DNA from: Paracoccus fontiphilus
GTDB lineage: Bacteria; Pseudomonadota; Alphaproteobacteria; Rhodobacterales; Rhodobacteraceae
DNA length: 64,000 bases
Assembly (NCBI RefSeq): GCF_017356265.1
Contig: NZ_JAFNAW010000004.1
Location: 1 to 64,000, forward strand
Direction: 5' to 3'
The position numbers were made by a program, and so were the translations under genes. Positions 32,321-41,201 of the stretch are shown here, in pieces. Each line of letters opens with the position of its first letter. Within the stretch, counting starts at the first letter, position 1. The notes below the pieces were generated by a model, which did not search any database, had not been told where the DNA came from, and saw nothing but the letters and a program-made list of their open reading frames with translations.

Positions 32321-33283
32321 ATGATGTATTCCTATGTCATCCGCCAGGGCCGCATCGCCCGCCAGGAGAAGGGCGCGTCCCTGGAGGATGCGATCTGGAT
32401 CGACCTCATCGCCCCCGACAAGGATGAAACGGCCCGCCTGCACGAACTGGGCGTCGATGTCCCGACCCTCGCCGACATGGAAGAGATCGAGATCTCGAAC
32501 CGGCTGTACCGCGAGTCGGGGATGGACTACATGACCGCCGTGCTGCCGGGCGAACGCGGCGACGGCAATCGCGTGGCGATGCCGGTCAGCTTCATCCTGT
32601 CGCCCAAGCGGCTGGTGACCGTGCGCCACCATTCGCCGCGCCCCTTCCTGACCTTTCCCGAACGCGGCGAGCGTTCCACGCTGGGTTGTTCCACCCCGCA
32701 CCGCCTGTTCATCGGCCTGGTCGAGGAGATCGTCGCCCGCATGGCCGACATCCTGGAGGGCTCGGGCCGGCTTCTGGACGACACCACGCTGATGATCTTC
32801 GAGACGCAGAGCGCCCGCGGCCAGAGCGACCGTCTGCAGGCCGCACTGCGCCAGGTGGGCCGCGAGGCCGAGGCCATGGCCCGCATCCGCCTGGGCCTGC
32901 TGACGATCGAGCGGATGCTGGCCTTCTATATCGCCGCCATTGACGAACAGCCCGAATCCGCCCGGCTGCGCCCGGTCATCAAGGGCCAGTTGCGCGATGT
33001 CCAGGCGCTGGAGGTCCATGCCGACTTCCTGGGATCGCGCGTCAGCCTGGCGGTGGACACGACGCTCGGCATGATCAACCTGGAACAGAACAACACCGTG
33101 CGCATCCTGTCGGTCGTGGCGGCGCTGTTCCTGCCGCCGACGCTGATCGCCAGCATCTACGGCATGAACTTCGAGGTGATGCCTGAACTGGACGAAGTCT
33201 GGGGCTATCCGATGGCCCTGGGCCTGATGGCCGCGACGGCTGCCGCGACCTGGCTGGTCCTGCGTTGGAAGCGCTGGCTGTAG
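32321..33283 (+). CDS. corA: CorA-family magnesium/divalent cation transporter
   Basis: A 320-residue transporter with a long cytoplasmic funnel domain and two C-terminal membrane helices (about 262-282 and 296-314). The selectivity motif GMN is present (IYGMNFEVMPEL near 287). The segment LGMINLEQNNTVRILSVVAALFLPP, here split as LGMINLEQNN and VVAALFLPP, leads into the first helix. Two adjacent ATGs (32321, 32324) are possible. It is a single gene between csbD and the TerC-like gene. It could transport Mg2+, Ni2+ or Co2+, or act as a Zn2+ exporter; the sequence does not settle which. Confidence 0.9.
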   Translation: MMYSYVIRQGRIARQEKGASLEDAIWIDLIAPDKDETARLHELGVDVPTLADMEEIEISNRLYRESGMDYMTAVLPGERGDGNRVAMPVSFILSPKRLVTVRHHSPRPFLTFPERGERSTLGCSTPHRLFIGLVEEIVARMADILEGSGRLLDDTTLMIFETQSARGQSDRLQAALRQVGREAEAMARIRLGLLTIERMLAFYIAAIDEQPESARLRPVIKGQLRDVQALEVHADFLGSRVSLAVDTTLGMINLEQNNTVRILSVVAALFLPPTLIASIYGMNFEVMPELDEVWGYPMALGLMAATAAATWLVLRWKRWL

Positions 33284-33365
33284 GCCGTCCCGTCCCTTTG
33301 CCGCAAGGGCCCTTGTCGCTGCGGGACCATCCGCCCCTTGGGCGCCACGAACAGGAGTGAGTTTC

Positions 33366-34424
33366 ATGCGCTCGTCATTGTCCTATCTGCGTTGGCCGCT
33401 GATCGTCACCGTGCTTGGCGTCCTTCTGGCCGGCTGGCTGGGCCATCGCTTCACCGGCACCACGGCGGGGGCGGTTTCCTTCCTGACGATCGCCCTCGTG
33501 CTGGCGATCCTCGAGGTGTCGCTGTCCTTCGACAATGCCATCGTCAACGCTAACAAGCTGAAGGAAATGGCGCCGGTCTGGCAGCGCCGCTTTCTGACCT
33601 GGGGCATCATCATCGCCGTCTTCGGGATGCGGATCATCTTTCCGCTGCTGATCGTGGTGATCGCGGCGCAGATCGGGCCCTGGGCCGCGGTCCAGCTGGC
33701 CGCCACCAACCCCCAGGAATATTCCCGCCTGATCCACGAGGCGCACCTGCCCATCGCGGCCTTCGGCGGCGCCTTCCTGATGCTGGTCGCGCTGACCTTC
33801 TTCTTCGACCAGTCGAAGGAGGTGGACTGGATCGGCAAGATCGAGCGGGCCCTGCGCCGCTGCGGCTCTGTCCGCGGGATGGAGGTCGGCTTCGTCCTGG
33901 TCCTGATCCTGGTCTTCGTCTGGCTGCTGCCGGCCTGGGACGAGAAGATCTTCATGTTCAGCGCCATGTGGGGGATCGTGACGTTTCTGGCCGTGGACGC
34001 GCTGGGTCATGTCCTTGACCGATGGGGACAGGCGCAGGAGGCCGCCCGCGGCACGGCGCAGGCGGGCCTTGGCGGGTTCCTGTATCTGGAGGTCCTGGAC
34101 GCGTCCTTCAGCTTCGACGGGGTGATCGGCGCCTTCGCGCTGACGCAGAACCTGTTCCTGATCGCCATCGGCCTGGGCATCGGCGCGATGTATGTACGGT
34201 CGATGACCGTCATGCTGGTGGAACGCGGCACCCTGGCCGAATTCCGCTATCTGGAACATGGGGCGTTCTGGTCTATCCTGATCCTGTCGATCATCATGTT
34301 CGGCCAGACCATGTGGCACCTGCCCGAAGTCGTGACCGGCCTGCTGGGCGCGGTCTTCATTGCCACGGCCTTCGTGAACTCGATCATGTGGAACCGCCGC
34401 CACAAGGGCGAGGCGCATCGCTGA
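33366..34424 (+). CDS. TerC-like integral membrane protein (DUF475)
   Basis: A 352-residue protein with about nine hydrophobic helices. The paired acidic motifs LEVSLSFDNAIVNA near residue 48 and LEVLDASFSFDGVIGAF near 240 are the DUF475/TerC hallmark and suggest metal binding within the membrane. TerC-family members are linked to tellurite resistance or manganese export; the role of the DUF475 branch is not defined. AGGAG at 33353-33357 lies eight bases before the ATG at 33366. The repeat element copy B follows the stop by 12 bases. Confidence 0.88.
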   Translation: MRSSLSYLRWPLIVTVLGVLLAGWLGHRFTGTTAGAVSFLTIALVLAILEVSLSFDNAIVNANKLKEMAPVWQRRFLTWGIIIAVFGMRIIFPLLIVVIAAQIGPWAAVQLAATNPQEYSRLIHEAHLPIAAFGGAFLMLVALTFFFDQSKEVDWIGKIERALRRCGSVRGMEVGFVLVLILVFVWLLPAWDEKIFMFSAMWGIVTFLAVDALGHVLDRWGQAQEAARGTAQAGLGGFLYLEVLDASFSFDGVIGAFALTQNLFLIAIGLGIGAMYVRSMTVMLVERGTLAEFRYLEHGAFWSILILSIIMFGQTMWHLPEVVTGLLGAVFIATAFVNSIMWNRRHKGEAHR

Positions 34425-34436
34425 CGGCCGCCGCCG

Positions 34437-34489
34437 CCGGGGGCGCTTCGCCCCCCGGACCCCCCGAGGATATTTTGGCCAGGATGAAA
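34437..34489 (+). repeat. 3' hairpin-tail element, copy B
   Basis: A CCGGGGGCG / CGCCCCCCGG hairpin (34437-34458) with a CTT loop, followed by ACCCCCCGAGGATATTTTGG and CCAGGATGAA. It begins 12 bases after the stop of the TerC-like gene and matches copies at 13455, 54685 and 62276. Confidence 0.8.
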
Positions 34490-34514
34490 CAAGCGCGGCC
34501 CTGAACCGCGCCGT

Positions 34515-34796
34515 CTACATCTGGTCGATCAGATCCAGCATGTCGGGCGGGATCTGCGCCTCGCGCAGGGTGAAGCTGCGGGTCCGGCGGTCATCGGTCA
34601 CGGTGATGCGATAGGTCAGCCGGTCGGCACAATCGCCGCAAGGCTGGCGTGCCAGCCGGGCAAGCTGGTCCGGCTCGAACGCCTCGCACAGATCCTGGCG
34701 CATCTGTTCCGGCTGGTCCTGAACGTCGATGGTCTTGTGCAGGTTCGCGGCCGCGATGCCGCCAAAGCCGCCCTGGGCCGCGATTTCGATGATCAT
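34515..34796 (-). CDS. Emfourin-type inhibitor of the M4 protease
   Basis: A 93-residue cytoplasmic protein that follows the M4 protease gene by 35 bases. Its pattern of MIIEIAAQGGFGGIAAAN at the start, then a LARQPCGDCADRLTYRITV segment and a TFTLRE-like strand (here SFTLREAQIPPD) resembles emfourin, the small protein inhibitor encoded next to protealysin in Serratia and relatives. A CGDC pair near residue 55 is notable. The pairing with a protealysin-type gene is the main support. It could regulate the protease inside the cell before or instead of export. Confidence 0.75.
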   Translation of the reverse strand: MIIEIAAQGGFGGIAAANLHKTIDVQDQPEQMRQDLCEAFEPDQLARLARQPCGDCADRLTYRITVTDDRRTRSFTLREAQIPPDMLDLIDQM

Positions 34797-34831
34797 GGCG
34801 TCGATCCCCCGATGTCAGGGGGAATCTAGGC

Positions 34832-35932
34832 CTAGATCGCGATTCCGACAAGTTTCCACGCGCGGCGCAGCATCACGGTCTCGATGCTGCCGCGCCCGGC
34901 CAGTTCGATGGCGGCGTCCATGGTCTGATCCGCCCAGTCGGAAAAGCTGGCCATCGGGTTGTTGAGCGTCTGCAGCGCCCGATACCAGATGCGCCCCGGC
35001 AGTTCCCACGCGCGGCCGCCAAGATAGGCGCAGAACAGGTAGAAGGCGTGGTTCGGGATGCCCGAGTTGATGTGCACGCCGCCATTGTCGTCGCTGGTGG
35101 CGACGAAATGGTCCATGTGCCAGGGCTGCGGATCCTGGCCCAGCAGGTCGTCGGAATAGGCGGTGCCGGGCGCCTTCATGCTGCGCAGGGCCGCGCCGTT
35201 GATGCCGGGGCCGAGGATGCCGCGGCCCACCAGCCAGTCGGCCTGATGCACCTCTTGCCCCAGGGCGCGCTGCAGCGCCAGGCTGCCGAAGACATCGGCG
35301 ATGCTTTCGTTCAGCGCGCCCGACTGGTTCTCGTAGATCAGCCCGCCCGAATGCTGGATCACGCCATGCGCCATCTCGTGCCCGATCACCGACAGTTCCA
35401 GGAAGGTGCGGAAGACCTTGCCGTCACCCGTGCCATAGGCCATCTGCGTGCCGTTCCAGAAGGCGTTGTTGTAGTCGCGGCGGTGGTGGACCGTGGCCAC
35501 CAGTGGCATCCCCTCGCCGTCGAGGGAATTGCGGCCGTATTCCTTGGCGAACAGGGAAAACACCTGGCCTGCCGCGTCATAGGCGGTGTCGGCGTCGGGA
35601 ATGCCGGTGGGGCCGTCGCCTTCGGACCGGATCAGCTTGCCGGGCAGGGCGGCCTTGTGCTGACCGTCGTGGATGCGCCGGTCAGGGCAGCACAGTCCTT
35701 CGGCCGGGGAAACGGCGGCGGTCGCGAAGGCACCGCTGATCGGGTGGGCGGGCGGAAGGCCCCCGCGATTCAGTTCGGCTCGCTCGTCGCGCAGCTTTTC
35801 TGTCTGCTTCAGAAGGGCCCGCGCCATCTCGGCCGTTCTGGGATCGCCGCGCAGGGCCATCACCCGCAGCATGTAGGGCGGAACGATGCAGGCGACCGGA
35901 TGGTGATGCGAACAATGGAGCGAAAAGCACAT
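34832..35932 (-). CDS. M4-family metallopeptidase, protealysin type
   Basis: A 366-residue zinc protease. The zinc motif HEMAHGV (HExxH) is near residue 184, and the third ligand Glu with the following Asp is in ALNESIADVFG near 206. The catalytic His lies in DNGGVHINSGIPNHAFY near 280. The N-terminus has no signal peptide but a short pro-segment ending in VPPYML, like the PPL motif of protealysin precursors, followed by a maturation region. Length and the short propeptide fit protealysin rather than thermolysin. The inhibitor-like gene follows it. Confidence 0.92.
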   Translation of the reverse strand: MCFSLHCSHHHPVACIVPPYMLRVMALRGDPRTAEMARALLKQTEKLRDERAELNRGGLPPAHPISGAFATAAVSPAEGLCCPDRRIHDGQHKAALPGKLIRSEGDGPTGIPDADTAYDAAGQVFSLFAKEYGRNSLDGEGMPLVATVHHRRDYNNAFWNGTQMAYGTGDGKVFRTFLELSVIGHEMAHGVIQHSGGLIYENQSGALNESIADVFGSLALQRALGQEVHQADWLVGRGILGPGINGAALRSMKAPGTAYSDDLLGQDPQPWHMDHFVATSDDNGGVHINSGIPNHAFYLFCAYLGGRAWELPGRIWYRALQTLNNPMASFSDWADQTMDAAIELAGRGSIETVMLRRAWKLVGIAI

Positions 35933-36006
35933 GAGGCGAATCCCGTTCTGGAAACTCGCCTCATCCTAGCACGGGGCTGACGTGAACGAAACAAGAACGG
36001 CGTTGC

Positions 36007-36990
36007 CTACGCACCCCGCAGCCGGGCCATCAGCGGCACCACGGTGGCTTGCAGGACCGGATTCACCACATAATGGGCAATCGGGATCAGGATCAGTCCC
36101 AGGACAAGGCCGAAAATGCCGTCGAAGAACGCGGTCACGGCCCAGGCCGTCAGGCCCGGCGCCTGCGGGACGGCGTGGGCCGCCGCCTCGGCCTGGTGGT
36201 GGACCCAGTCATAGGGGCCGTGCCAGCCCAGTTCCGCCAGCCCATGCAGCACGATCTGGCCGCCGACCCAGATCATCGCGGCGGTGCCCACCACCGTCAG
36301 GGTCTTCATGAAGCCGGGCATCACCTTGACGATGCCCCGCCCGATGGCCGAGGACAGGCCGTTCTGCCGCGTCGCCAGATGCACGCCCGCGTCGTCCGCC
36401 TTCACGATCAGCGCGACAAAGCCGTAAACGGCCGCGGTGATGCCCACGGCGACCACCGCCAGGATCAGCGCCCGCATCGCCAGCGTATCGCTGGCCGGGA
36501 TGGTGGCAAGGGCGATGGTCATGATCTCGGCCGACAGGATGAAGTCGGTCTTGATCGCGCCCGCCACGCGCGCTTCCTCCAGCGCGGCGCCGTCGCCTTC
36601 GGGGTGGGTGTGTTCCTCGCTGTCATGGCTGTCGCCGTAGCCGAGCGCATGGGCCACCTTCTCGGCGCCCTCGTAGCACAGATAGGCGCCCCCCAGCATC
36701 AGCAGCGGGGAAATGGCCCAAGGCGCAAACGAAGACAGCAGCAGCGCCACCGGCAGCAGGATCACCAGCTTGTTGAACAGCGATCCGCGCGCGATCTTCC
36801 AGACGATGGGGATTTCGCGGCTTGCATCAAACCCGTGGACGTATTTCGGCGTTACCGCCGCATCGTCGATCACCGCGCCCGCCGCCTTGGCCCCGGCCTT
36901 GACGGCCTGCCCCGTCACGTCGTCGATGGACGCCGCCGCGACCTTGGATATCGAGGCCACATCGTCCAGAAGTGCCAGAAGTCCGCTCAT
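36007..36990 (-). CDS. DUF808 family membrane protein
   Basis: A 327-residue integral membrane protein of the DUF808 (YedI) family. The start MSGLLALLDDVASISKVAAA and the phrase DDVTGQAVKAGAKAAGAVIDD are family-typical, as is VTPKYVHGFDASREIPIVWKI, here cut at 20 residues as TPKYVHGFDASREIPIVWK. About six hydrophobic helices follow, with a His/Glu-rich loop (DSHDSEEHTHPEGD) near residue 125. Function is unknown. It lies after the second TctC gene with 78 bases between them and is probably separate. Confidence 0.9.
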   Translation of the reverse strand: MSGLLALLDDVASISKVAAASIDDVTGQAVKAGAKAAGAVIDDAAVTPKYVHGFDASREIPIVWKIARGSLFNKLVILLPVALLLSSFAPWAISPLLMLGGAYLCYEGAEKVAHALGYGDSHDSEEHTHPEGDGAALEEARVAGAIKTDFILSAEIMTIALATIPASDTLAMRALILAVVAVGITAAVYGFVALIVKADDAGVHLATRQNGLSSAIGRGIVKVMPGFMKTLTVVGTAAMIWVGGQIVLHGLAELGWHGPYDWVHHQAEAAAHAVPQAPGLTAWAVTAFFDGIFGLVLGLILIPIAHYVVNPVLQATVVPLMARLRGA

Positions 36991-37068
36991 CCATCCCCCA
37001 TCGGCTGTATCCGGCGCGATCCTTGCCGTGAATCACGCCGGAAGCAAACCCCCGCGGGGCCGGTTGGT

Positions 37069-38025
37069 TCAATCCATGCTGACGTTCGCGTCCTTCACCA
37101 CCGGCTCCCACTTCGCCATCTCGGCCTTGACGTGCTCCGCCAGTTCATCTGGGGTGGATGCGACGATGGTGGCCGAGAACTCGGCCATGCGTCCGGCCAC
37201 GGCAGGGTCGGCCATGGTGGCCTTGGCGGCGGCGGCAAGCGCCTCGATGGCTTCCGGCGGGGTGCCTGCGGGGGCGAACAGCGCGTTCCACGAATAGGTT
37301 TCGTATCCCGGCAGGGTTTCCGCGATGGCGGGCACGTCGGGGAAGCTGGGGGCGCGTTCTGCCGTCGTCACGCCAAGCGCGCGCAGCTTGCCGCTGGTGA
37401 TATGGCTGGACGCCGAGGGCAGGTTGTCGAAGATGATCGGCACTTGGTTGCCCAGCACGTCGGTCAGCGCGGGGCCCGAGCCCTTGTAGGGGATGTGGTC
37501 GATCTGCACCCCGGCCATGGACTTGAACAGTTCGCCCGACAGGTGCAGCGGTGTGCCGTTGCCGGACGAGGCATAGGCCAGCGGGTCGGTCTTGGCGAGG
37601 TCGATCAGTTCCTGCACCGTGTTGACCGGCATTTCGGGATTGACCGCCAGCACGTTCGGCACCAGCACCAGCAGCGATACCGGGGCGAAGTCTGCGACCG
37701 GGTCATAGGGCTTCTGTTTCAGGATCAGCGGGTTCAGGGCGTGGGTCGCGACCGTGCCCATCAGGATCGTGTAGCCGTCGGCATCCGCCTTGGCGACCTG
37801 ACCCGCCCCCAGGCTGCCGCCCGCGCCACCGACGTTCTGCACGACGATCTGCTGGCCCAGTTCTTGCCCCATGCGTTCGGCGACGATGCGGCCCACCACG
37901 TCGGTGGACCCTCCGGCGGCGAAGGGAATGACCAGGGTGATCTGGCGATCAGGAAATTCGGCGGCGGCGGCCCCGGCAAGGCCGAGGGCAAGGGTCGAGG
38001 CCAGCAGGATGCGGCGGGTGATCAT
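37069..38025 (-). CDS. tctC: TctC-family solute-binding protein (1)
   Basis: A 318-residue periplasmic binding protein of a tripartite tricarboxylate transporter. The signal peptide is residues 1-25 (ending GAAAAEFP). Family phrases are FAAGGSTDVVGRIVAERM near 40, VENVGGAGG-like QNVGGAGGSLGAG near 65, and PYKGSGPALTDVLGNQV near 165. AAAGGA lies six bases before the ATG at 38025; the longer frame starts in that site. It follows tctA by 18 bases. The ligand could be citrate, another carboxylate or something unrelated, as this family has expanded widely in betaproteobacteria and alphaproteobacteria. Confidence 0.93.
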   Translation of the reverse strand: MITRRILLASTLALGLAGAAAAEFPDRQITLVIPFAAGGSTDVVGRIVAERMGQELGQQIVVQNVGGAGGSLGAGQVAKADADGYTILMGTVATHALNPLILKQKPYDPVADFAPVSLLVLVPNVLAVNPEMPVNTVQELIDLAKTDPLAYASSGNGTPLHLSGELFKSMAGVQIDHIPYKGSGPALTDVLGNQVPIIFDNLPSASSHITSGKLRALGVTTAERAPSFPDVPAIAETLPGYETYSWNALFAPAGTPPEAIEALAAAAKATMADPAVAGRMAEFSATIVASTPDELAEHVKAEMAKWEPVVKDANVSMD

Positions 38026-38043
38026 GGGCAGTCCTTTCATGGT

Positions 38044-39552
38044 TCAGGCGTCGCTTTCGGTGAAGACCTCGTCCCGACGCTTGCGGATCTGGGGCAAGAA
38101 GACCAGCACCAGGATCGCCAGCGACAGGACCAGCAGGCCCGCGCTGATCGGGCGGGTGACGAAGGTGGTGGGATCGCCGCGCGACAGGATCATGGCGCGG
38201 CGCAGGTTTTCCTCCAGCAGCGGGCCGAGGACGAAGCCCAGCAGCAGCGGCGCGGGTTCGCAGCGCAGCTTGGACATGACGTATCCCAGCAGGCCGAAGA
38301 ATGCGACCGCGAACAGGTCGTAGGGGTTCGAGTTGACGGAATAGACCCCGATCGAGCACATCGCCATGATGATCGGGAACAGCACGTAATAGGGCACCGT
38401 CAGCAGCTTCACCCACAACCCGATCAACGGCAGGTTCAGCACGACCAGCATCAGGTTGCCGATCCACATCGACGCGATGATGCCCCAGAACAGTTCGGGC
38501 TGTTCGGACACCACGTTCGGGCCGGGCACGATGCCCTGGATGATCATCGCGCCGATCATCAGCGCCATGACCGGATTGGCGGGAATGCCCAGCGTCAGCA
38601 GCGGGATGAAGGAGGTCTGCGCCCCCGCGTTGTTGGCGCTTTCCGGCCCCGCGACCCCGGCGAGCGCGCCCTTGCCGAACTCCTCGGGATGCTTGGACAG
38701 CTTCTTTTCGACCGTGTAACTGGCAAAGGCCGCCAGGATCGCGCCGCCGCCGGGCAGGATGCCCAGCACCGACCCCACGCCCGTGCCGCGCAGCACCGGG
38801 CCGACCATCTGGCGGAACTCGTCCCGGGTGGGGAACAGGCGGGTGATGTTCCTGGTCATCACCTCGCGGTCGTGCTCGTCCTCCAGGTTGCGCAGGATCT
38901 CGGCGATGCCGAAGACGCCAACGGCCACGGCCACGAAGTTCAGCCCGTCGGCGAACTGCGTCATACCCAGGGTGAAGCGAGGCGCGCCGGTATAGACGTC
39001 GGTGCCGACCATGCCCAGGAGCAGGCCAAGGACGACCATCGCCAGCGCCTTCAGCACCGATCCGTGGGCCAGCGCCACCGACATCACCAGGCCCATGACC
39101 ATCAGGCTGAAGTATTCCGCCGCGCCGAATTCCAGCGCGATGGCGGTCAGCGGGGGCGCGAAGATCGCCACCAGGAAGGTCGCGACCGACCCCGCGAAGA
39201 ACGAGCCGATGGCGGCGACAGCCAGCGCCGTGCCCGCGCGTCCCTTGCGCGCCATCTGGTAGCCGTCGATGGCCGTCACGGCGGAACTGCTTTCGCCCGG
39301 CATGTTGATCAGGATCGCCGTGGTCGATCCGCCGTATTGCGCGCCGTAATAGATCCCCGCCAGCATGATCAGCGAGGACACGGGTTCCAACTGGAAGGTG
39401 ATCGGCAGCAGCATGGCGATGGTGGCGGTGGCGCCGATGCCGGGCAGCACCCCGATCAGCGTGCCCAACAGGACCCCGATCAGGCAGAAGGCCAGGTTCG
39501 CCAGCGACGAGGCGACGCCGAAGCCCAGCGCGAGGTTGGATAGCAGGTCCAT
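38044..39552 (-). CDS. tctA: TctA large membrane subunit
   Basis: A 502-residue membrane protein with about 12 helices, the large transport subunit of the tripartite tricarboxylate transporter. LIGVLPGIGATATIAMLLP near residue 35, GGSTTAILINMPGE near 75 and the second LGILPGGGAILAAFASY near 265 are the duplicated family signature. It lies between tctB and tctC(1), nine bases after tctB. The C-terminal 20 residues are hydrophilic and cytoplasmic. Confidence 0.95.
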   Translation of the reverse strand: MDLLSNLALGFGVASSLANLAFCLIGVLLGTLIGVLPGIGATATIAMLLPITFQLEPVSSLIMLAGIYYGAQYGGSTTAILINMPGESSSAVTAIDGYQMARKGRAGTALAVAAIGSFFAGSVATFLVAIFAPPLTAIALEFGAAEYFSLMVMGLVMSVALAHGSVLKALAMVVLGLLLGMVGTDVYTGAPRFTLGMTQFADGLNFVAVAVGVFGIAEILRNLEDEHDREVMTRNITRLFPTRDEFRQMVGPVLRGTGVGSVLGILPGGGAILAAFASYTVEKKLSKHPEEFGKGALAGVAGPESANNAGAQTSFIPLLTLGIPANPVMALMIGAMIIQGIVPGPNVVSEQPELFWGIIASMWIGNLMLVVLNLPLIGLWVKLLTVPYYVLFPIIMAMCSIGVYSVNSNPYDLFAVAFFGLLGYVMSKLRCEPAPLLLGFVLGPLLEENLRRAMILSRGDPTTFVTRPISAGLLVLSLAILVLVFLPQIRKRRDEVFTESDA

Positions 39553-39561
39553 GCGCGCCCC

Positions 39562-40026
39562 TTACAGCGGAAGCCAGGGGCCGAAGCGCCGGAAGGGCAG
39601 GCCCAGGCCGTAGGAGAAGACCAGCGTCGCCAGCACCGTGACCGCCACCGCCAGCACCAGCGCCGCCAGGGGCCGCATCCGCACCGAGGCTTGGCTGGCG
39701 ATCAGCGTGGTGATGAACAGCGCTGGCACGAAGCCCAGGCCGCGCACGGTCAGGCCGAAGAAGATCGGCGCGGGCAGGATGAACAGGATGCCGCGCCAGG
39801 CGATGCGCCCGAAGGGCTCGTCATCCGGCCGCCCGAAGGCCTTGAACAGGATCACCGCGCCCAGGATGAACAGCAGCCCCGACAGGACCATCGGAAAATA
39901 GCCCGGCCCCATGCGGATCGAGGTTCCCATCTCCAGCCCCAGCGATTGCCAGCCGAAAAAGCCGGCGGCGGCCATCAGCAGCAATCCGGCAGCGATGTCG
40001 GTGTCGTCTTTCGGTTTCGTGGACAT
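39562..40026 (-). CDS. tctB: TctB small membrane subunit
   Basis: A 154-residue membrane protein with four hydrophobic helices (about residues 11-30, 43-62, 81-100 and 120-143). The GPGYFPMVLSGLLFILGA segment near residue 40 is characteristic of TctB. It is 51 bases downstream of tctC(2) and nine bases before tctA, within the same operon. Confidence 0.92.
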   Translation of the reverse strand: MSTKPKDDTDIAAGLLLMAAAGFFGWQSLGLEMGTSIRMGPGYFPMVLSGLLFILGAVILFKAFGRPDDEPFGRIAWRGILFILPAPIFFGLTVRGLGFVPALFITTLIASQASVRMRPLAALVLAVAVTVLATLVFSYGLGLPFRRFGPWLPL

Positions 40027-40077
40027 GATCCCCCCATGCCGGAAACCCGCCGCCGGCGTGGCGGCGGGGCAGTCGGG

Positions 40078-41052
40078 TCAGTCGGCGTAGACGCCCGCAG
40101 CCTCGATCACCGGCTTCCAGCGGGCGATCTCGGCTTCCAGCTTGGCCTTCAGCGCCTCGGGCGTGGCGTCTGCGGCGGGCGAGGGCGCGGTGCCCAGGTC
40201 GGCCATGGCCTTGGTCACGCCCTCGTCGGCAAGGGCCTTTTGCAGCGATTCCGACAGGCGCTGGTTCACCTCGGGCGGGGTGCCCTTGGGGGTATAGATG
40301 CCGTGCCAGATGCCGAACTGCATCGCCTCGAACCCGGATTCGGCCGCCGTGGGCAGGTCGGGGAACAGGTCCAGGCGTTCGGGCGTGGTCACGGCATAGG
40401 CCTTGATCGTGCCGCCCTTGATCTGCTGGGTGGTGTTGGTGGTCTGGTCGCACATGATGTCCACCTGGCCGCCAAGCAGGTCGGTCATCGCGGGGCCGGT
40501 GCCCTTGTAGGGGACCGTCACCAGGGGCGCTTCCAGCGCCTGCATCAGCAGCATCCCGCAGAGGTGGCTGGCCGCCCCGATGCCTGCATTGGCCAGCGTC
40601 AGCGAATCGGCGTTCGCCTTGACGTATTCGACAAAGGCCGGGAAATCGGCGGGTTCGAAATCCTGCCGGGCGGTCACGACCATCGGCACCTCGGTAACGA
40701 GGCCCACATAGTCGAAGGCGTTCAGCGTGTCATAGGCCAGGTTGCGATACAGCGTGGCGGATGTCGCCATGCCGATGTGGTGCAGCAGCACCGTGTATCC
40801 GTCGGCTTCCGCCTTGGCGACCCGGCCCGCGCCCAGCGTGCCGCCCGCGCCGCCGACGTTTTCGACGACGATCTGCTGGCCCAGATCCTCGGACATGCGT
40901 TCGGCGACCAGGCGGGCAACCGTGTCGGTGGGACCGCCGGCCGCAAAGGGCACGACCATGGTGATCTGGCGTTCGGGATAGCCTTGGGCGAATGCGGGCG
41001 CGGTCAGGATGGTGGCGGCGAAAAGCGCGCCGATCAGTTTCGAAGCGGTCAT
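40078..41052 (-). CDS. tctC: TctC-family solute-binding protein (2)
   Basis: A 324-residue periplasmic binding protein, first gene of the operon. The signal peptide is residues 1-22 (ending PAFAQG). FAAGGPTDTVARLVAERM near 38, ENVGGAGGTLGAG near 62 and PYKGTGPAMTDLLGGQV near 160 are family motifs. GGGAGG lies four bases before the ATG. It shares its overall plan with the other TctC but differs across the ligand-facing loops, so the two probably bind different solutes. The upstream region has a GATTGC-GACA-GCAATC inverted repeat at 41109-41124. Confidence 0.93.
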   Translation of the reverse strand: MTASKLIGALFAATILTAPAFAQGYPERQITMVVPFAAGGPTDTVARLVAERMSEDLGQQIVVENVGGAGGTLGAGRVAKAEADGYTVLLHHIGMATSATLYRNLAYDTLNAFDYVGLVTEVPMVVTARQDFEPADFPAFVEYVKANADSLTLANAGIGAASHLCGMLLMQALEAPLVTVPYKGTGPAMTDLLGGQVDIMCDQTTNTTQQIKGGTIKAYAVTTPERLDLFPDLPTAAESGFEAMQFGIWHGIYTPKGTPPEVNQRLSESLQKALADEGVTKAMADLGTAPSPAADATPEALKAKLEAEIARWKPVIEAAGVYAD

Positions 41053-41201
41053 GTGTCCTCCCGGATGGATCGGTCGGCACGCTCCTCCGTGCCGTCGTTC
41101 TGCGATCAGATTGCGACAGCAATCCGGCAGGACACAAATGATTTCTTTCCGAAGTCCTTAACGTTCCAGCTTGTTTCCGCTGCGTCATGCAGATGCGGGT
41201 A

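Noticed and set aside
33304..33315. CAAGGGCCCTTG palindrome between corA and the TerC-like gene
   Set aside because: A perfect 12-base palindrome nested in a weaker GTCCCG/CGGGAC pairing, but without a T-run or a clear position effect. I could not separate it from chance in such GC-rich DNA.
36049..39543. Open frame of 1164 codons on the plus strand
   Set aside because: Shadow of the DUF808, tctC and tctA genes. The translation is a low-complexity Gln/Asp/Arg/His mixture without any domain.
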